From positions 1,886,001 through 1,950,000 of the forward strand of contig NC_013159.1 in NCBI RefSeq assembly GCF_000023865.1: 64,000 nucleotides of DNA, in the 5' to 3' direction. This document shows positions 17,027-43,409 of the stretch, piece after piece; the first letter of the stretch is position 1, and the number at the start of each line of letters is the position of its first letter. This stretch comes from Saccharomonospora viridis DSM 43017. Its GTDB lineage: Bacteria; Actinomycetota; Actinomycetes; Mycobacteriales; Pseudonocardiaceae. Under the pieces are notes generated by a model. The model made no database searches. It was not told the origin of the DNA and worked only from the letters and a program-made list of their open reading frames with translations. The position numbers were made by a program, and so were the translations under genes.

Positions 17027-17921
17027 CGTGTGCTTCCCCCAGTGTCGTGGCGGCACAAGATCGGCGGCAGTGTAGTCAGGCGGCGTACCGAATCGGTCCG
17101 AAATCCGCAGATGAGCGACAGGATCGTAAAACTCCGCAGCTGAAACGCTTCTCGCAAGAAACGGACAAGGTGCACATGGGGGCCTGGGCGACTATGAGGC
17201 CACATGTGGACACGGGCCGACCGCTTCGGATCGGCCGCTCCTGCTCGGGGTGTCGCCTTCGTGAACCTGCGCGTAGTGGGAAGGGTCGGGGTGTCGCGGT
17301 TTCCGGTTCGACGATCGTCGAGGCGTGCTGCCGTGTCGGCCGTGGTCGAGGAGGGGTCCTTCTTGGATTGCATCCTCGGATGTTCGCGCATCTACGGCCG
17401 TCCTTTCTTGGGGAATTCAATGGTTCACCGCGTACCTTCGATCGGTGGTTCGTATTCTGTTCTGGTGTCTGATTTATATGGATATCTCCCTGGTCGGGTG
17501 CGTATTTACCGCTTCGATATGAATGGTGGAGGAGTGTCTCTTTCCTTGTCGTGGTGACCCCTGAAGAATTCTCGGCCGAATCTTGAGGGGTGGTTCTTCG
17601 CCTGTATCGACTGTTGATTCCGCTTCCTGTGGTGAGTGGCTTCGGAGGCTCGCGGTGTTCCGGCACCGCAGCCATCGTGGCTGGTGGTTCGGTGTCGCGT
17701 CCCTGGTCAACGGGGCTGTCTTCGAAGAATTCTGGATTAATCGGGTAGATGATTTCCCGATGTTGTTCATCGGGTGGGAAGGGAGTCGTCACCGACGTGG
17801 CCCAACCCTTTCCCAGACGGCTGAATGTCCCGCATCGGACACGTCGCGGAACGATCGGATGTCTTCTGTCTGTTACCCTCCACAGGACAGCGTTTTCGCT
17901 GGATTATGACCGGAGGGGCGA
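17027..17921. other. Gene-free region left of DedA
   Basis: About 0.9 kb with comparatively low GC (notably 17380-17600) and no supported gene. A 238-codon open frame on the minus strand (17076-17792) has no hydrophobic core or motif and overlaps two similarly long random frames, so I leave it out. An imperfect inverted repeat at about 17552-17590 (CCCCTGAAG...CTTGAGGGG) might be a terminator or operator. Confidence 0.4.
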
Positions 17922-18614
17922 ATGTCATCGGTGGGTTCCTGGTTGGACACGATCGCCGAATTCCCATTACCGGCCCTGTTGGGGGTCGCCGCATTATTCG
18001 GCGTAGCCGAGTCCGGCCTCGGAGTCGGGATGTTCGTCCCCGGTGAAACCGTGGTGCTGGTGCTCGCCGCGAGCATCCAGGGGAACGAGGCACTCGTTGC
18101 GTTGTTCGTGATCGCGGGTGTCAGCAACTCCGTCGGCGACCATATCGGGTACCTGTTGGGCTACAGATACGGTGAACGACTACGGGACACGGCGTTGGTC
18201 CACAGGATGGGTGTCGAGAAATGGGACCGGGCCACCGTCGCGTTGCGCAAGTACGGGGCCGCCGCCGTCTTCCTGACGAGGGTCGTGCCCGTCGTACGGA
18301 CCATCACGCCCGCTGCCGCGGGCGTGGCGAAAGTGCGATACCGTTTCTTCCTCCCCGCCTCGCTGGGTGGTGCCTACACGTGGGCCGCGGTGTATGTGAC
18401 GGCCGGCGCCCTGGCCGGCGCATCGATCGGCCGGGTCGAGAAGGCCCTCGGCGACGCGGGGTTGATCGTGCTCGCGGTCATGGTGGTGGCCGTGGTCGTG
18501 GCGGTGATGTGGCGACGGCGCCGGCGGGCGGAGTCAGCCCTCGCCCCAGGGCGTGGCGAACTTGCGCACGGCGACCGTCATGGCCAGTGCGATGAGCACG
18601 CCGCCGGTGAGTAA
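17922..18614 (+). CDS. DedA/SNARE-associated family membrane protein
   Basis: A 230-residue integral membrane protein with GGAGG upstream of the ATG. DedA signatures: 'ESGLGVGMFVPGETVVLVLAA' (the F(I/V)PGE motif, residues about 30-50), 'GVSNSVGDHIGYLLGYRYGERL' (GxxxGDxxxYxxGrxxG) and 'FLTRVVPVVRTITPAAAGVAKVRYRFF' (the conserved Arg/Pro/Gly helix hairpin). The family flips or transports lipids such as undecaprenyl phosphate or phosphatidylethanolamine across the membrane. The last 27 codons run antisense into the convergent ABC permease gene (81-bp overlap). It lies next to the lipopeptide locus, but membership in that cluster is not shown. Confidence 0.9.
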   Translation: MSSVGSWLDTIAEFPLPALLGVAALFGVAESGLGVGMFVPGETVVLVLAASIQGNEALVALFVIAGVSNSVGDHIGYLLGYRYGERLRDTALVHRMGVEKWDRATVALRKYGAAAVFLTRVVPVVRTITPAAAGVAKVRYRFFLPASLGGAYTWAAVYVTAGALAGASIGRVEKALGDAGLIVLAVMVVAVVVAVMWRRRRRAESALAPGRGELAHGDRHGQCDEHAAGE

Positions 18615-19382
18615 CGCGGCCAGCGACAACAATCCGGCATCCGGCCAATCCAGCGAGAGCGCGCGCGAGGCGTTGACCGCGTAGGTCACCGGGTTCACGA
18701 TGGCGACGACCTGCAGCCACCTCGGCAGTACGTCGATCGGTACGAAGGCGCTCGAGGCGAACATCAGGGGGAACGTCACGAGGAACCCGATGCTGGACAG
18801 CATCTCGATGTTCCGCAGCCAGGTGGCGAGCGCGATGAAGATCCAGATGAGGGCCCACACGATCAGCAACGTCAGCAGCACCGACAAGCCGAGGTTGACG
18901 AATCCGCCCGCGGGGGCGAAACCCATGGCCAGCACACAACAAGCCGTCAACACGACCAATTGCATGAGCACCTTGGTCAAGTCCGCCAACGACCGGGCGA
19001 GCAGGACCATGACCCGGTTGACCGGCAGGGTGCGGAATCTGGCCACCATGCCCGATTCCATGTCGCGGACCAGGCCGAGTCCGGCCCCTTGCGATGACCC
19101 GATGCCGGTCGTGACCAGCAGCGCCGGCACCAGGTAGTCGATGTAGCGGACCCCCTCGGGAAGCACGGCGGTATCGACCATCCGGCCGAACACCTGGCTG
19201 AACAGCATCAGCATGATCAGCGGCTGGAGCAGGGTGAAAAGGGCGACCCGACGGTCGGCGTAGATCACCCGGAGCTGCCGGAGGAACAGCACCCACAGCT
19301 GTGATGAGGCCGTGGGGCGCGGCCACGATCCCGGGTCCGTGTCGGCTTGTGACGTCCGGTTCGGTGCAGGGCTGGCTCGCAT
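18534..19382 (-). CDS. ABC-2 type exporter permease (DrrB/DptN-like)
   Basis: A 282-residue permease with a cytoplasmic N-terminus and about six transmembrane segments ('VLFLRQLRVIYADRRVALFTLLQPLIMLMLFSQVFG', 'YIDYLVPALLVTTGIGSSQGAG', 'LLTLLIVWALIWIFIALATWL'). The 'DMESGMVARFRTLPVNR' loop is the typical drug-exporter ABC-2 signature for the nucleotide-binding-domain contact. It begins one base after the ATPase stop, so the two form an operon. In daptomycin-type clusters an equivalent pair (DptM, DptN) precedes the ligase gene and serves export or self-resistance. Its 3' end overlaps dedA antisense by 81 bp. Confidence 0.93.
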   Translation of the reverse strand: MRASPAPNRTSQADTDPGSWPRPTASSQLWVLFLRQLRVIYADRRVALFTLLQPLIMLMLFSQVFGRMVDTAVLPEGVRYIDYLVPALLVTTGIGSSQGAGLGLVRDMESGMVARFRTLPVNRVMVLLARSLADLTKVLMQLVVLTACCVLAMGFAPAGGFVNLGLSVLLTLLIVWALIWIFIALATWLRNIEMLSSIGFLVTFPLMFASSAFVPIDVLPRWLQVVAIVNPVTYAVNASRALSLDWPDAGLLSLAALLTGGVLIALAMTVAVRKFATPWGEG

Positions 19383-19383
19383 G

Positions 19384-20325
19384 TCACTTCCCGTCGGTCG
19401 TGGTGCCGGTCAGCGCCAGGTACACGTCGTCGAGGGTCGGTTCGGTGAGTGTCAGCCCGGTGATGTCGACACCCGTGCCGACGAGCACACGCATCACCGA
19501 GCCCAGCTCGGCCGCATCGGTGACCGGCAGCGTGATGCCCCCGTTCCCGTCGTGGACGGGGGTGAATTTCCCGTTGCGCAACGCCGTCATCGCGCGGTGG
19601 GTGTCGGTGTCGCCGTCGAGTGTCAGGTGGATCGTGCGCGTGCCGACTTCGGCCTTGAGCCCCGCGACGGTCCCCGACGCGACGACCCGTCCCGAATTCA
19701 ACACGGTGATGTAGTCGGCGAGGTGGTCGGCCTCTTCGAGGTACTGGGTGGTGAGCAGGACGGTGCTGCCGTCGTCGACCAGCGACTCGATGGTCGCCCA
19801 GAGGGCACGGCGGGACTCCGGGTCCAGTCCGGTGGTCGGTTCGTCGAGGAACAGCACACTGGGACGTCCGATCAGGCTGATCGCCAGATCGAGCCTGCGA
19901 CGCATTCCCCCGGAGTAGGTTCGGGCGGGGCGGTGGGCGGCCTCGGTGAGTCCGAAGTGCTCCAGCAGTTCATCGGCGCGCCGCCGTGCCTGTCGTTTGC
20001 TCGCGCCGAGCAGCCGGGCGACCGTCATGAGGTTGTCTAGACCGGATAGTTGAGTGTCGAGCGCGGCGAACTGCCCGGTCACACCGATCCTTCGCCGGAT
20101 CTCGGCTCCCTCACGTCGCACGTCGTAGCCTGCGACCTCGGCCGTCCCGCTCGACGGCGGGGAGATCGTGGCCAGGATGTTGACGAGCGTGGTCTTTCCT
20201 GCGCCGTTGTGTCCGAGTAAGCCCAGTATCGTGCCCTCGGCTACCTCGATGTCGACATTGTCCAGAGCCCGGACTGTGCCGAAGTGTTTGCTGAGTCCGC
20301 TCGCACGTATCGCGGTGGCGGCCAC
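19384..20325 (-). CDS. ABC exporter ATPase (DrrA/DptM-like)
   Basis: A 313-residue nucleotide-binding subunit, started at GTG 20325 behind GAGGGG. All ABC motifs are present: Walker A 'GLLGHNGAGKTTLVN' (about 33-47), Q-loop 'VTGQFAALD', signature 'TYSGGMRRRLDLA' (about 138-150), Walker B 'VLFLDEPTTGLDPESR' and the switch region 'LTTQYLEEADHLAD', in which Gln replaces the usual switch His as in DrrA-type drug exporters. The C-terminal 90 residues match the DrrA extension ('PTLDDVYLALTG'). With the adjacent permease it probably exports the lipopeptide. It is divergent from the biosynthetic operon, so both can share the control region at 20326-20636. Confidence 0.95.
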   Translation of the reverse strand: MAATAIRASGLSKHFGTVRALDNVDIEVAEGTILGLLGHNGAGKTTLVNILATISPPSSGTAEVAGYDVRREGAEIRRRIGVTGQFAALDTQLSGLDNLMTVARLLGASKRQARRRADELLEHFGLTEAAHRPARTYSGGMRRRLDLAISLIGRPSVLFLDEPTTGLDPESRRALWATIESLVDDGSTVLLTTQYLEEADHLADYITVLNSGRVVASGTVAGLKAEVGTRTIHLTLDGDTDTHRAMTALRNGKFTPVHDGNGGITLPVTDAAELGSVMRVLVGTGVDITGLTLTEPTLDDVYLALTGTTTDGK

Positions 20326-20636
20326 GATGTCCCCTCGTGTGTCGTGTTCTCGGCCTGAGTAGCGGGTGGGGCGGCCTGCGCTTGCCTGGCGTTTGTGCCG
20401 GTGGGAGCGTCCTCGCTCGATGTCCTCTTCGGCCGTGGCACAGAAGGCCGGAACAATCTTTACCGCATCATTCTTCCCGTAGCAAACTCTTGACTGCCCT
20501 TCTGAGGGGCTGTTAGTCTGCCGACAAGATCAAGATCTACTGGGTTTCAAGGAAGCGAATCGAGATTCTTTGTGAATCTGATCGATTTATTGTCGCTTGG
20601 CGTCCGGGTGGAATTCGTGGGCTGATTGGCGGACTA
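20326..20636. other. Divergent control region of the lipopeptide locus
   Basis: This AT-richer 311-bp segment separates the exporter genes from the biosynthetic operon. It contains a promoter-like element (separate entry). The half from 20530 to 20600 is unusually AT-rich for this genome ('aagatcaagatctactggg', 'gagattctttgtgaatctg'), as expected for regulator binding. I cannot name the regulator. Confidence 0.5.
20490..20519 (+). promoter_or_regulatory. Candidate sigma-70-type promoter for the lipopeptide operon
   Basis: TTGACT (20490-20495) and TAGTCT (20514-20519) lie 18 bp apart. They sit about 110 bp upstream of the acyl-AMP ligase start and point toward it. Confidence 0.4.
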
Positions 20637-22370
20637 ATGCGCGAGAATGGTGATCCTTCGAGAGGGTCAGAATCTACGCTCGTGTCGGCGGTTTCCCGGT
20701 GGGCGGAAATCGACGCCGAACGGCCAGCCTTATTCTTCGTCAGAGATCCGGAAAACGCCGCCGCGAATGATTCGCTGACTTACGGGCAGCTCTATGAAAA
20801 AGCGTGCGCAGTGGCGGGATGGTTGAAAAACAACCTGCCGCGGGGTTCCCGTGTCCTGCTGCTGTATCCGCAGGGGATTGAGTTCGCCGTCGCGTTCCTG
20901 GGCTGTCTGCGTGCCGGCATGATCGCGGTGCCTGCACCCCTGCCGACCGGCCGTGACCAGGAAGATCGTCGGATCGAGGGCATCGCGAAAGACTCCGGTG
21001 CCGTCGTCGTGATGACTTCCCGGAACGGGGCCGAAGCGGTCGGTCGCTGGTTGCGTGACACAGGCTCCTGTCGGTTGGATTCGTTCGTCACGGACGATGC
21101 GGAACCGTCGCCCGGTATTGAGGAATGGGGGAGTGAACCGGTCGACCCGGATTCGTTGGCCGTGCTTCAGTACACCTCCGGATCGACCAATGCGCCGAAA
21201 GGCGTCATGGTCAGTCACCGGGCCATGCACGTCAGCGTGACGAACCAGATATCCGCCCTTTGTCTCGAGTCGGGAATGCGCATGGGCGGCTGGCTCCCGC
21301 TTTATCACGACATGGGTTTGCTGGCCACTCTGGCGCCGGCGTTGTTCCTCGGTTCGTCCTGCGTCCTGCTCGACGTTCGAACTTTTTTGAAACGGCCTAT
21401 CTCGTGGTTGAAACTCATTGATCGGTTCGACGTGGCGTTCTCCGCGGCACCGAATTTCGCCTACGAGATGTGCTGTAAGCGGATCTCCGACGAGGAGTTG
21501 TCCGGGCTCGACCTCTCCCGATGGAGGTACGTGGTCAGCGGCTCGGAGCCCATCCAAGCGGAGACGATGCGGCGATTCGCGCGTCGTTTCGCCGCCGTCG
21601 GGTTGGACGTGGACGCCCTGGTGCCCGCATACGGACTTGCGGAGACGGTCGTCTTCGTGTCCGCTGCGAACGGACTGCGCACCAGGTCGATGGGAGACGA
21701 GCGTGAGGTGGTCGGTTGCGGCCCCGTCGAGGGGTTGGAGGCCGTGATCGTCGACCCCGTGACCATGACCCAGCGGCCAGATGGGCAGACCGGCGAATTA
21801 CTGCTGCGCGGATCGAGCGTGTGCGCGGGTTACTGGCAGAACGAGGCCGCTACGGAGGAGACGTTCCGGGTGGAGGTACCCGGACGCGGAACCGGGTGGC
21901 TGCGTACCGGTGACCTGGCGGCGCTGTGGGAAGGGGAGCTGTTCCTCGTCGGCCGGATCAAGGAGACCCTGATCGTGCACGGCCGCAATGTGCATCCCCA
22001 CGACCTCGAGTACGAGGTGCGGCTGCATCATCCGGAGCTCGGCCACGTGGGCGCGGCCTTCGCCGTCCGCGCGAGCGACGGTGGCGCCGAACAGGTGATC
22101 CTCACGCACGAGGTGTCCGACTCGGTGCCCCGGGAACGGTTACCGGACCTGGCCGTCGCCATGCGCCGGACCGTGGCGCGGGAACTCGGGATCACGGTCG
22201 CCGGCGTCGGCTTGCTGCCGAAAGGCGGTGTACTCAGGACCACCAGCGGAAAGGTCCGCAGGCTCTCGATGCGAAAGCTGTTCTGTGACGGCACGTTGGA
22301 GCACGTCTACCTCGATCGAGGTGCCCGGGAACTGTTCGGCGCGAGACGGCGGAATGCGAGCACGACGTGA
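20637..22370 (+). CDS. dptE-like: Fatty acyl-AMP ligase (DptE-like)
   Basis: A 577-residue adenylate-forming enzyme that activates the free fatty acid as acyl-AMP and passes it to the carrier protein encoded three genes downstream. A3 phosphate loop: 'LQYTSGSTNAPKGVMVSH' (from about residue 177). The FAAL hallmark 'GWLPLYHDMGLLATL' (about 216-230) separates it from CoA ligases. A5 is 'PAYGLAETVVF', A7 'GWLRTGDLA' and A8 region 'LFLVGRIKETLIVHGRNVHPHDLE'; the catalytic Lys is probably in 'TTSGKVRRL'. The ATG at 20637 has only a weak ribosome site (GGCGG), but no better in-frame start lies just upstream. Its stop overlaps the next GTG as GTGA. DptE of the daptomycin pathway has the same role. 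Confidence 0.93.
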   Translation: MRENGDPSRGSESTLVSAVSRWAEIDAERPALFFVRDPENAAANDSLTYGQLYEKACAVAGWLKNNLPRGSRVLLLYPQGIEFAVAFLGCLRAGMIAVPAPLPTGRDQEDRRIEGIAKDSGAVVVMTSRNGAEAVGRWLRDTGSCRLDSFVTDDAEPSPGIEEWGSEPVDPDSLAVLQYTSGSTNAPKGVMVSHRAMHVSVTNQISALCLESGMRMGGWLPLYHDMGLLATLAPALFLGSSCVLLDVRTFLKRPISWLKLIDRFDVAFSAAPNFAYEMCCKRISDEELSGLDLSRWRYVVSGSEPIQAETMRRFARRFAAVGLDVDALVPAYGLAETVVFVSAANGLRTRSMGDEREVVGCGPVEGLEAVIVDPVTMTQRPDGQTGELLLRGSSVCAGYWQNEAATEETFRVEVPGRGTGWLRTGDLAALWEGELFLVGRIKETLIVHGRNVHPHDLEYEVRLHHPELGHVGAAFAVRASDGGAEQVILTHEVSDSVPRERLPDLAVAMRRTVARELGITVAGVGLLPKGGVLRTTSGKVRRLSMRKLFCDGTLEHVYLDRGARELFGARRRNASTT

Positions 22371-24118
22371 CGGTGATCGGGACGCGCCCGCATGATCAGG
22401 CGATGATCGAGTCGGTCGCGGCTCGACTGGCGGAGGCGAGTGCCGAGCCCGATCAGGCGTTCCACCCGGCCACCGTGGCCGCATTGGACGAGCGTGACGA
22501 GTTCCCGACGACAGCGTGTCGGATGCTGACCGAGTGGGGACTGTCCCGGTGGTACGTCCCAAAGGAGCACGGCGGTGAGCTGGTCGACTACCTGACGTTG
22601 GTGCGTCTGGTCCGACTGGTCGCACGCAAGGATCTGACCTCAGCCGTCGCGCACGCGAAGACCTTCCTCGGTGCCGTCGCGGTGTGGTTGGGCGGTGACG
22701 CCGAACAGGCGAAGGATCTCGCCGCGCGGATCAACGACGGTGCCGTCGTGTCGTGGGCGCTCACCGAACGGCGACACGGCAGCGATCTGCAGGCCAGCGA
22801 GGTCACCGCGTCGGCCGTCGACGGCGGATGGCGGATCACCGGCGAGAAATGGCTGATCAACAATGCGACACGGGCCGATGCGGTGTGCCTGCTCGCACGC
22901 ACGGAACCGGTCCCGGAACGCCCCTCGGGTGGGTTGAGCTTCTTCCTGCTCGACAAGTCGGCCCTGGCGGGTGGGGCCTATCGGCATCTGCCGAAGGAAC
23001 GCACACTCGGCATCCGTGGTGCCGACATCAGCGGTATCGCGGTCGACACCGTCGTACCACCGGAGGCCCTCGTCGGGGACGTGGGCGACGGACTGCCACT
23101 GGTCGTCCGTTGCCTGCAACTCACGCGGACGATGTGCGCCGGACTGTCACTGGGCGCGGCGGACCATGCGCTGCGGCTGGCCATGACGTACGCCTCGGAA
23201 CGGGTCGTCTCCGGTAGCCGACTGATCGAGCTGGCGACGGTGCGTCGGACGTTGGGTGAGGTCGCGGCCTCGGCGCTGCTCGCCGAGGCGGCCTCGATCA
23301 CGGCGGCGCGTGGGGTGGCCACGCTCACCGGAGAACAAGGCGTGGCGGCCCCGGTGGTCAAGGCACTGGTGCCGAACCTGGTGCAGGAGGGGATCGAGCG
23401 GATCGGCGAACTCCTCGGTGCCCGGGGGTTTTTGACCGACGTCTACGCCGACGGCAGCTTCGCCAAACTCGATCGCGATCACCGGATCGTCGGCATCTTC
23501 GACGGGACCACCTCGGTGTGCCGTCACAGTCTGATCGCCCAATTCCCGTGGCTGGTCCGCGGCTGGAACGGTCGAAGGTGCGATCTCGAGGGCGTGAGAG
23601 CCGCCTCGGCACTGCACACGGTGCCCCGCCGACCGGATCTCTCGCGGTTGAGCGTCGTCGCCCGCACCGGATGCAGCCAAGTGCAGAGTCTGCCGACGCT
23701 CGTCGAACACGTCGAGCGGATGGCGAGGTCCGGTGCCGTTCCCGACGCGGTGGCACGACTGGCCGACGCGGTGCGGTCGGCCGCGGACCGACTGCATCAG
23801 GAGCTCGCCGCCCAGCGGCCCTCCGCGGCAGGAGCGCCCGCCACCGCGTTCGAACTGGCCGAGCGGTACGAGCTCTGCTACGCCGCCGCGTCCTGCCTGA
23901 GCCTGCTGTGCTTCGCCGAGTCGCCGACCCCGGCGGCCCATGTCCTGCGGGTGCGTGCGGCGCTGGCGATCGCGGTGATGAGACTTCGCGAATTCGACGA
24001 GGAGACGACGGACCCCTCCGCGTCGGCCGCCGATGCGTTGGAGGACCTCGTCACGGAATGGCAGCACACCGCGACGGTCCCGTCGTGGTTCGACGCCGAC
24101 CGGGACGGTGACCGATGA
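22367..24118 (+). CDS. Acyl-CoA dehydrogenase-like protein 1, tail desaturation
   Basis: A 583-residue acyl-CoA dehydrogenase homologue with a C-terminal extension. N-terminal helical domain: 'WGLSRWYVPKEHGGELVDYLT'. Middle beta domain: 'VVSWALTERRHGSDLQASEVTA' and 'GEKWLINNATRADAVCLLAR'. C-terminal helical domain from about 235. At the position of the catalytic Glu ('YEGT' in classical enzymes) it has 'GIFDGTTS', so Asp379 may be the base. The substrate is probably the acyl chain bound to the downstream carrier protein, giving a double bond. It overlaps both neighbours (GTGA and ATGA), so the pair with the next dehydrogenase is made in equal amounts. Daptomycin's cluster lacks such genes; ramoplanin, enduracidin and friulimicin clusters have them. 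Confidence 0.9.
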   Translation: MTVIGTRPHDQAMIESVAARLAEASAEPDQAFHPATVAALDERDEFPTTACRMLTEWGLSRWYVPKEHGGELVDYLTLVRLVRLVARKDLTSAVAHAKTFLGAVAVWLGGDAEQAKDLAARINDGAVVSWALTERRHGSDLQASEVTASAVDGGWRITGEKWLINNATRADAVCLLARTEPVPERPSGGLSFFLLDKSALAGGAYRHLPKERTLGIRGADISGIAVDTVVPPEALVGDVGDGLPLVVRCLQLTRTMCAGLSLGAADHALRLAMTYASERVVSGSRLIELATVRRTLGEVAASALLAEAASITAARGVATLTGEQGVAAPVVKALVPNLVQEGIERIGELLGARGFLTDVYADGSFAKLDRDHRIVGIFDGTTSVCRHSLIAQFPWLVRGWNGRRCDLEGVRAASALHTVPRRPDLSRLSVVARTGCSQVQSLPTLVEHVERMARSGAVPDAVARLADAVRSAADRLHQELAAQRPSAAGAPATAFELAERYELCYAAASCLSLLCFAESPTPAAHVLRVRAALAIAVMRLREFDEETTDPSASAADALEDLVTEWQHTATVPSWFDADRDGDR

Positions 24119-25764
24119 CGGCGGAAGCGGTGGGTACGCGCGCAGCGAAGTTGCGCGCCCGACTCGGTGACCTGTTGGACCCGGACAACCCGCTCGGCTA
24201 CGCGTCGGTGCTGGCCGCCGACGAACGTGCGGAGATGTTCGCCGAAGGCGAGCGAAAGCTCGACGAGTTCGGCTTGGGAGCCGAGTTCGTCCCCGCCGAG
24301 CTGGGGGGTCGGTTACGCGGGCTGGACGAACTGATCGACGTGCTCCGTGTGGTCTACGGGCACGATCCGTGCCTCGGCGCCGGATACGGGGTGAGTTCGT
24401 TCATCGCCGCCACCAACGTGTGGACGGCGGGTAGTGCCGAACAACGAGCCGACGTGGCGAGCCTGTTGCTCGACAACGGGAAGCTGGCGACCGCCTACAA
24501 CGAACTCGCGCACGGCAACGACCTGTCCGCCTGTGAGGTGGCGGTGACCTCCCACGGCAACGGCCGGGTCCTGAACGGTCGGAAGGAGGTCATCACCAAC
24601 GCCGCGCGGGCCGACGCGTTCGTGGTGTTCGCCAGGACGAGCCAGAAGCCGGGGAGTCGAAGCCACACGCCGATCCTCGTGGACCCCACGACGGCGCCGC
24701 CGGGGACGGTGGTGACATTGCCGCGCTACCGCACCGATGGACTGCGCGGACTGCCGCTGGCCGGAGTGGAGTTCCGGGACCACCCGGTCCCCGACGACCG
24801 ACTGATCGGAGAACCCGGACACGGACTCGAGACGGCGTTGCGTGCCTTCCAGGTGACCAGGATCGCCCTGAGCGGGATGGCGACCGGCCTGCTCGACACG
24901 GCGCTGCGGATCACGCTGCGGCACGTGTCCCGACGCGCCCTCTACGGAGGCGCCGTGATCAACCTGCCGTTGATCCGCGCCCAACTGGCCGCCGCGTACG
25001 CCGACCTGGTGGTGTGCGAGACGGTCGCGGACGTGGCCGCCCGGGCGGTGCATCTGACACCGGCCGAGGCGAGTATCCCCGCGGCCTCGACGAAATACCT
25101 GGTCTCCGGGTTGGTGTCGCGTGCCCTCGGTGGTCTGGCCGCCGTTCTCGGGGCGTACTCGTATGTGCGTAACGGCGAGACCGGGATCTTCCAGAAACTG
25201 GTGCGTGACGCGAAATCCGTCGCCATCGTGCATGCCTCGCGCGTGGCGTGCCAACAGACCATCCTGCCGCAACTCGTACTGCTGGCGCGCCGTAGTTGGC
25301 ACGGCGAGGCGACGCCCGTCGAAGAACTGTTCCACTTCGGCGAGGAGCTTCCGGAACTGCCCTGGGACCGGCTGTCGGTCAGTGCGAAAGGGATCGACCG
25401 ACTGACCCCGCTGGTGTTGCGTGAGGCCGACCGCGACCAACCGGATGTCCGGCTAAGACGAATGGTCACCGACTTCGCGGGCGAGTTGCGGGAACTGGCC
25501 GGAGAATGCGCGACCTTGCCCATGGCGCAGCTTCAGCCCACCGCAGGGCCACACAGCTACGAGCTGGTCTCTCGGTTCATCAACGTCACGGCGGGCGCGG
25601 CCTGCATCGGGCGTTGGCGAGACCGGGATCCGGTTTACGTCTCGGCGTTGCTGAGCAGGTTGCCGTTGAGAGGGAAACGGCGATGCGCTCCTTTCGACGA
25701 GGAGCAGACCGAACGGCTGATCACGGACATGCGGAAACGGTATCCGAATGACCTGCCGAACTGA
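24115..25764 (+). CDS. Acyl-CoA dehydrogenase-like protein 2, lacks canonical catalytic Glu
   Basis: A 549-residue acyl-CoA dehydrogenase homologue, coupled to the previous one by ATGA. Family features: 'GLGAEFVPAELGGRLRGLDELI', 'ATAYNELAHGNDLSACEVAVT', 'VLNGRKEVITNAARADAFVVFARTS' and the FAD-domain helix 'FQVTRIALSGMATGLLDTALR'. In the active-site segment the classical 'YEGT' is replaced by 'IVHASRVACQQ' (His373-Ala-Ser), so no acidic base is present there. It could use another residue, or act as the partner of dehydrogenase 1 in a heteromer, as in the Mycobacterium FadE28-FadE29 type. Together they may make the two conjugated double bonds of a 2,4-dienoyl tail; this is inference from gene content. 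Confidence 0.88.
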   Translation: MTAEAVGTRAAKLRARLGDLLDPDNPLGYASVLAADERAEMFAEGERKLDEFGLGAEFVPAELGGRLRGLDELIDVLRVVYGHDPCLGAGYGVSSFIAATNVWTAGSAEQRADVASLLLDNGKLATAYNELAHGNDLSACEVAVTSHGNGRVLNGRKEVITNAARADAFVVFARTSQKPGSRSHTPILVDPTTAPPGTVVTLPRYRTDGLRGLPLAGVEFRDHPVPDDRLIGEPGHGLETALRAFQVTRIALSGMATGLLDTALRITLRHVSRRALYGGAVINLPLIRAQLAAAYADLVVCETVADVAARAVHLTPAEASIPAASTKYLVSGLVSRALGGLAAVLGAYSYVRNGETGIFQKLVRDAKSVAIVHASRVACQQTILPQLVLLARRSWHGEATPVEELFHFGEELPELPWDRLSVSAKGIDRLTPLVLREADRDQPDVRLRRMVTDFAGELRELAGECATLPMAQLQPTAGPHSYELVSRFINVTAGAACIGRWRDRDPVYVSALLSRLPLRGKRRCAPFDEEQTERLITDMRKRYPNDLPN

Positions 25765-25793
25765 TTCCCGGAGCAGAGAAATGGGGAGTGACG

Positions 25794-26054
25794 ATGCCTG
25801 ATGCCGGTGAGAAGGGTTCTTCGGATCAGATCGGGAAATGGCTTGTCCAGCAGGTTTCCGCCTTCTCCGGAGTCGCGGCCGAGCAGATCGATGTAACGGC
25901 ACCGTTGTCCGAATACGGTTTGGACTCGGTTTCCGCGTTGGCGATCTGTGCGGCGATCGAGGACGAATACGACATTGAGATAGAGCCGACGTTGCTGTGG
26001 GACGTGGACACCGTGTCCGCCCTGGTCGATTCCATCGTCGAGCGATTGCCGTGA
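25794..26054 (+). CDS. dptF-like: Acyl carrier protein for the lipid tail (DptF-like)
   Basis: An 86-residue stand-alone carrier protein. The phosphopantetheine site is the Ser in 'YGLDSVSALAICAAIEDEYDIEIE'. ATG 25794 is chosen because GGGGAG lies 5 bases upstream; a GTG at 25788 overlaps that site. The N-terminal extension is short and polar ('MPDAGEKGSSDQIGKW'). It receives the acyl group from the acyl-AMP ligase, presents it to the dehydrogenases and donates it to the starter condensation domain of NRPS-1, encoded 54 bp downstream. DptF is the counterpart in the daptomycin pathway. Confidence 0.93.
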   Translation: MPDAGEKGSSDQIGKWLVQQVSAFSGVAAEQIDVTAPLSEYGLDSVSALAICAAIEDEYDIEIEPTLLWDVDTVSALVDSIVERLP

Positions 26055-26108
26055 CGCATCCCAGAACACTTTCCGGATCCGGGTGAGCTGTTGAAAGTGG
26101 GCGAGAAC

Positions 26109-43405
<17,297 letters not shown>

Positions 43406-43409
<4 letters not shown>

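Noticed and set aside
17076-17792. 238-codon minus-strand frame left of dedA
   Set aside because: Polar, low-complexity translation, no ribosome site or motif, and other random frames overlap it in a lower-GC stretch.
17922-18614. DedA protein as part of the lipopeptide cluster
   Set aside because: It is next to the exporter but convergent with it, and the family is general housekeeping; adjacency alone is not enough.
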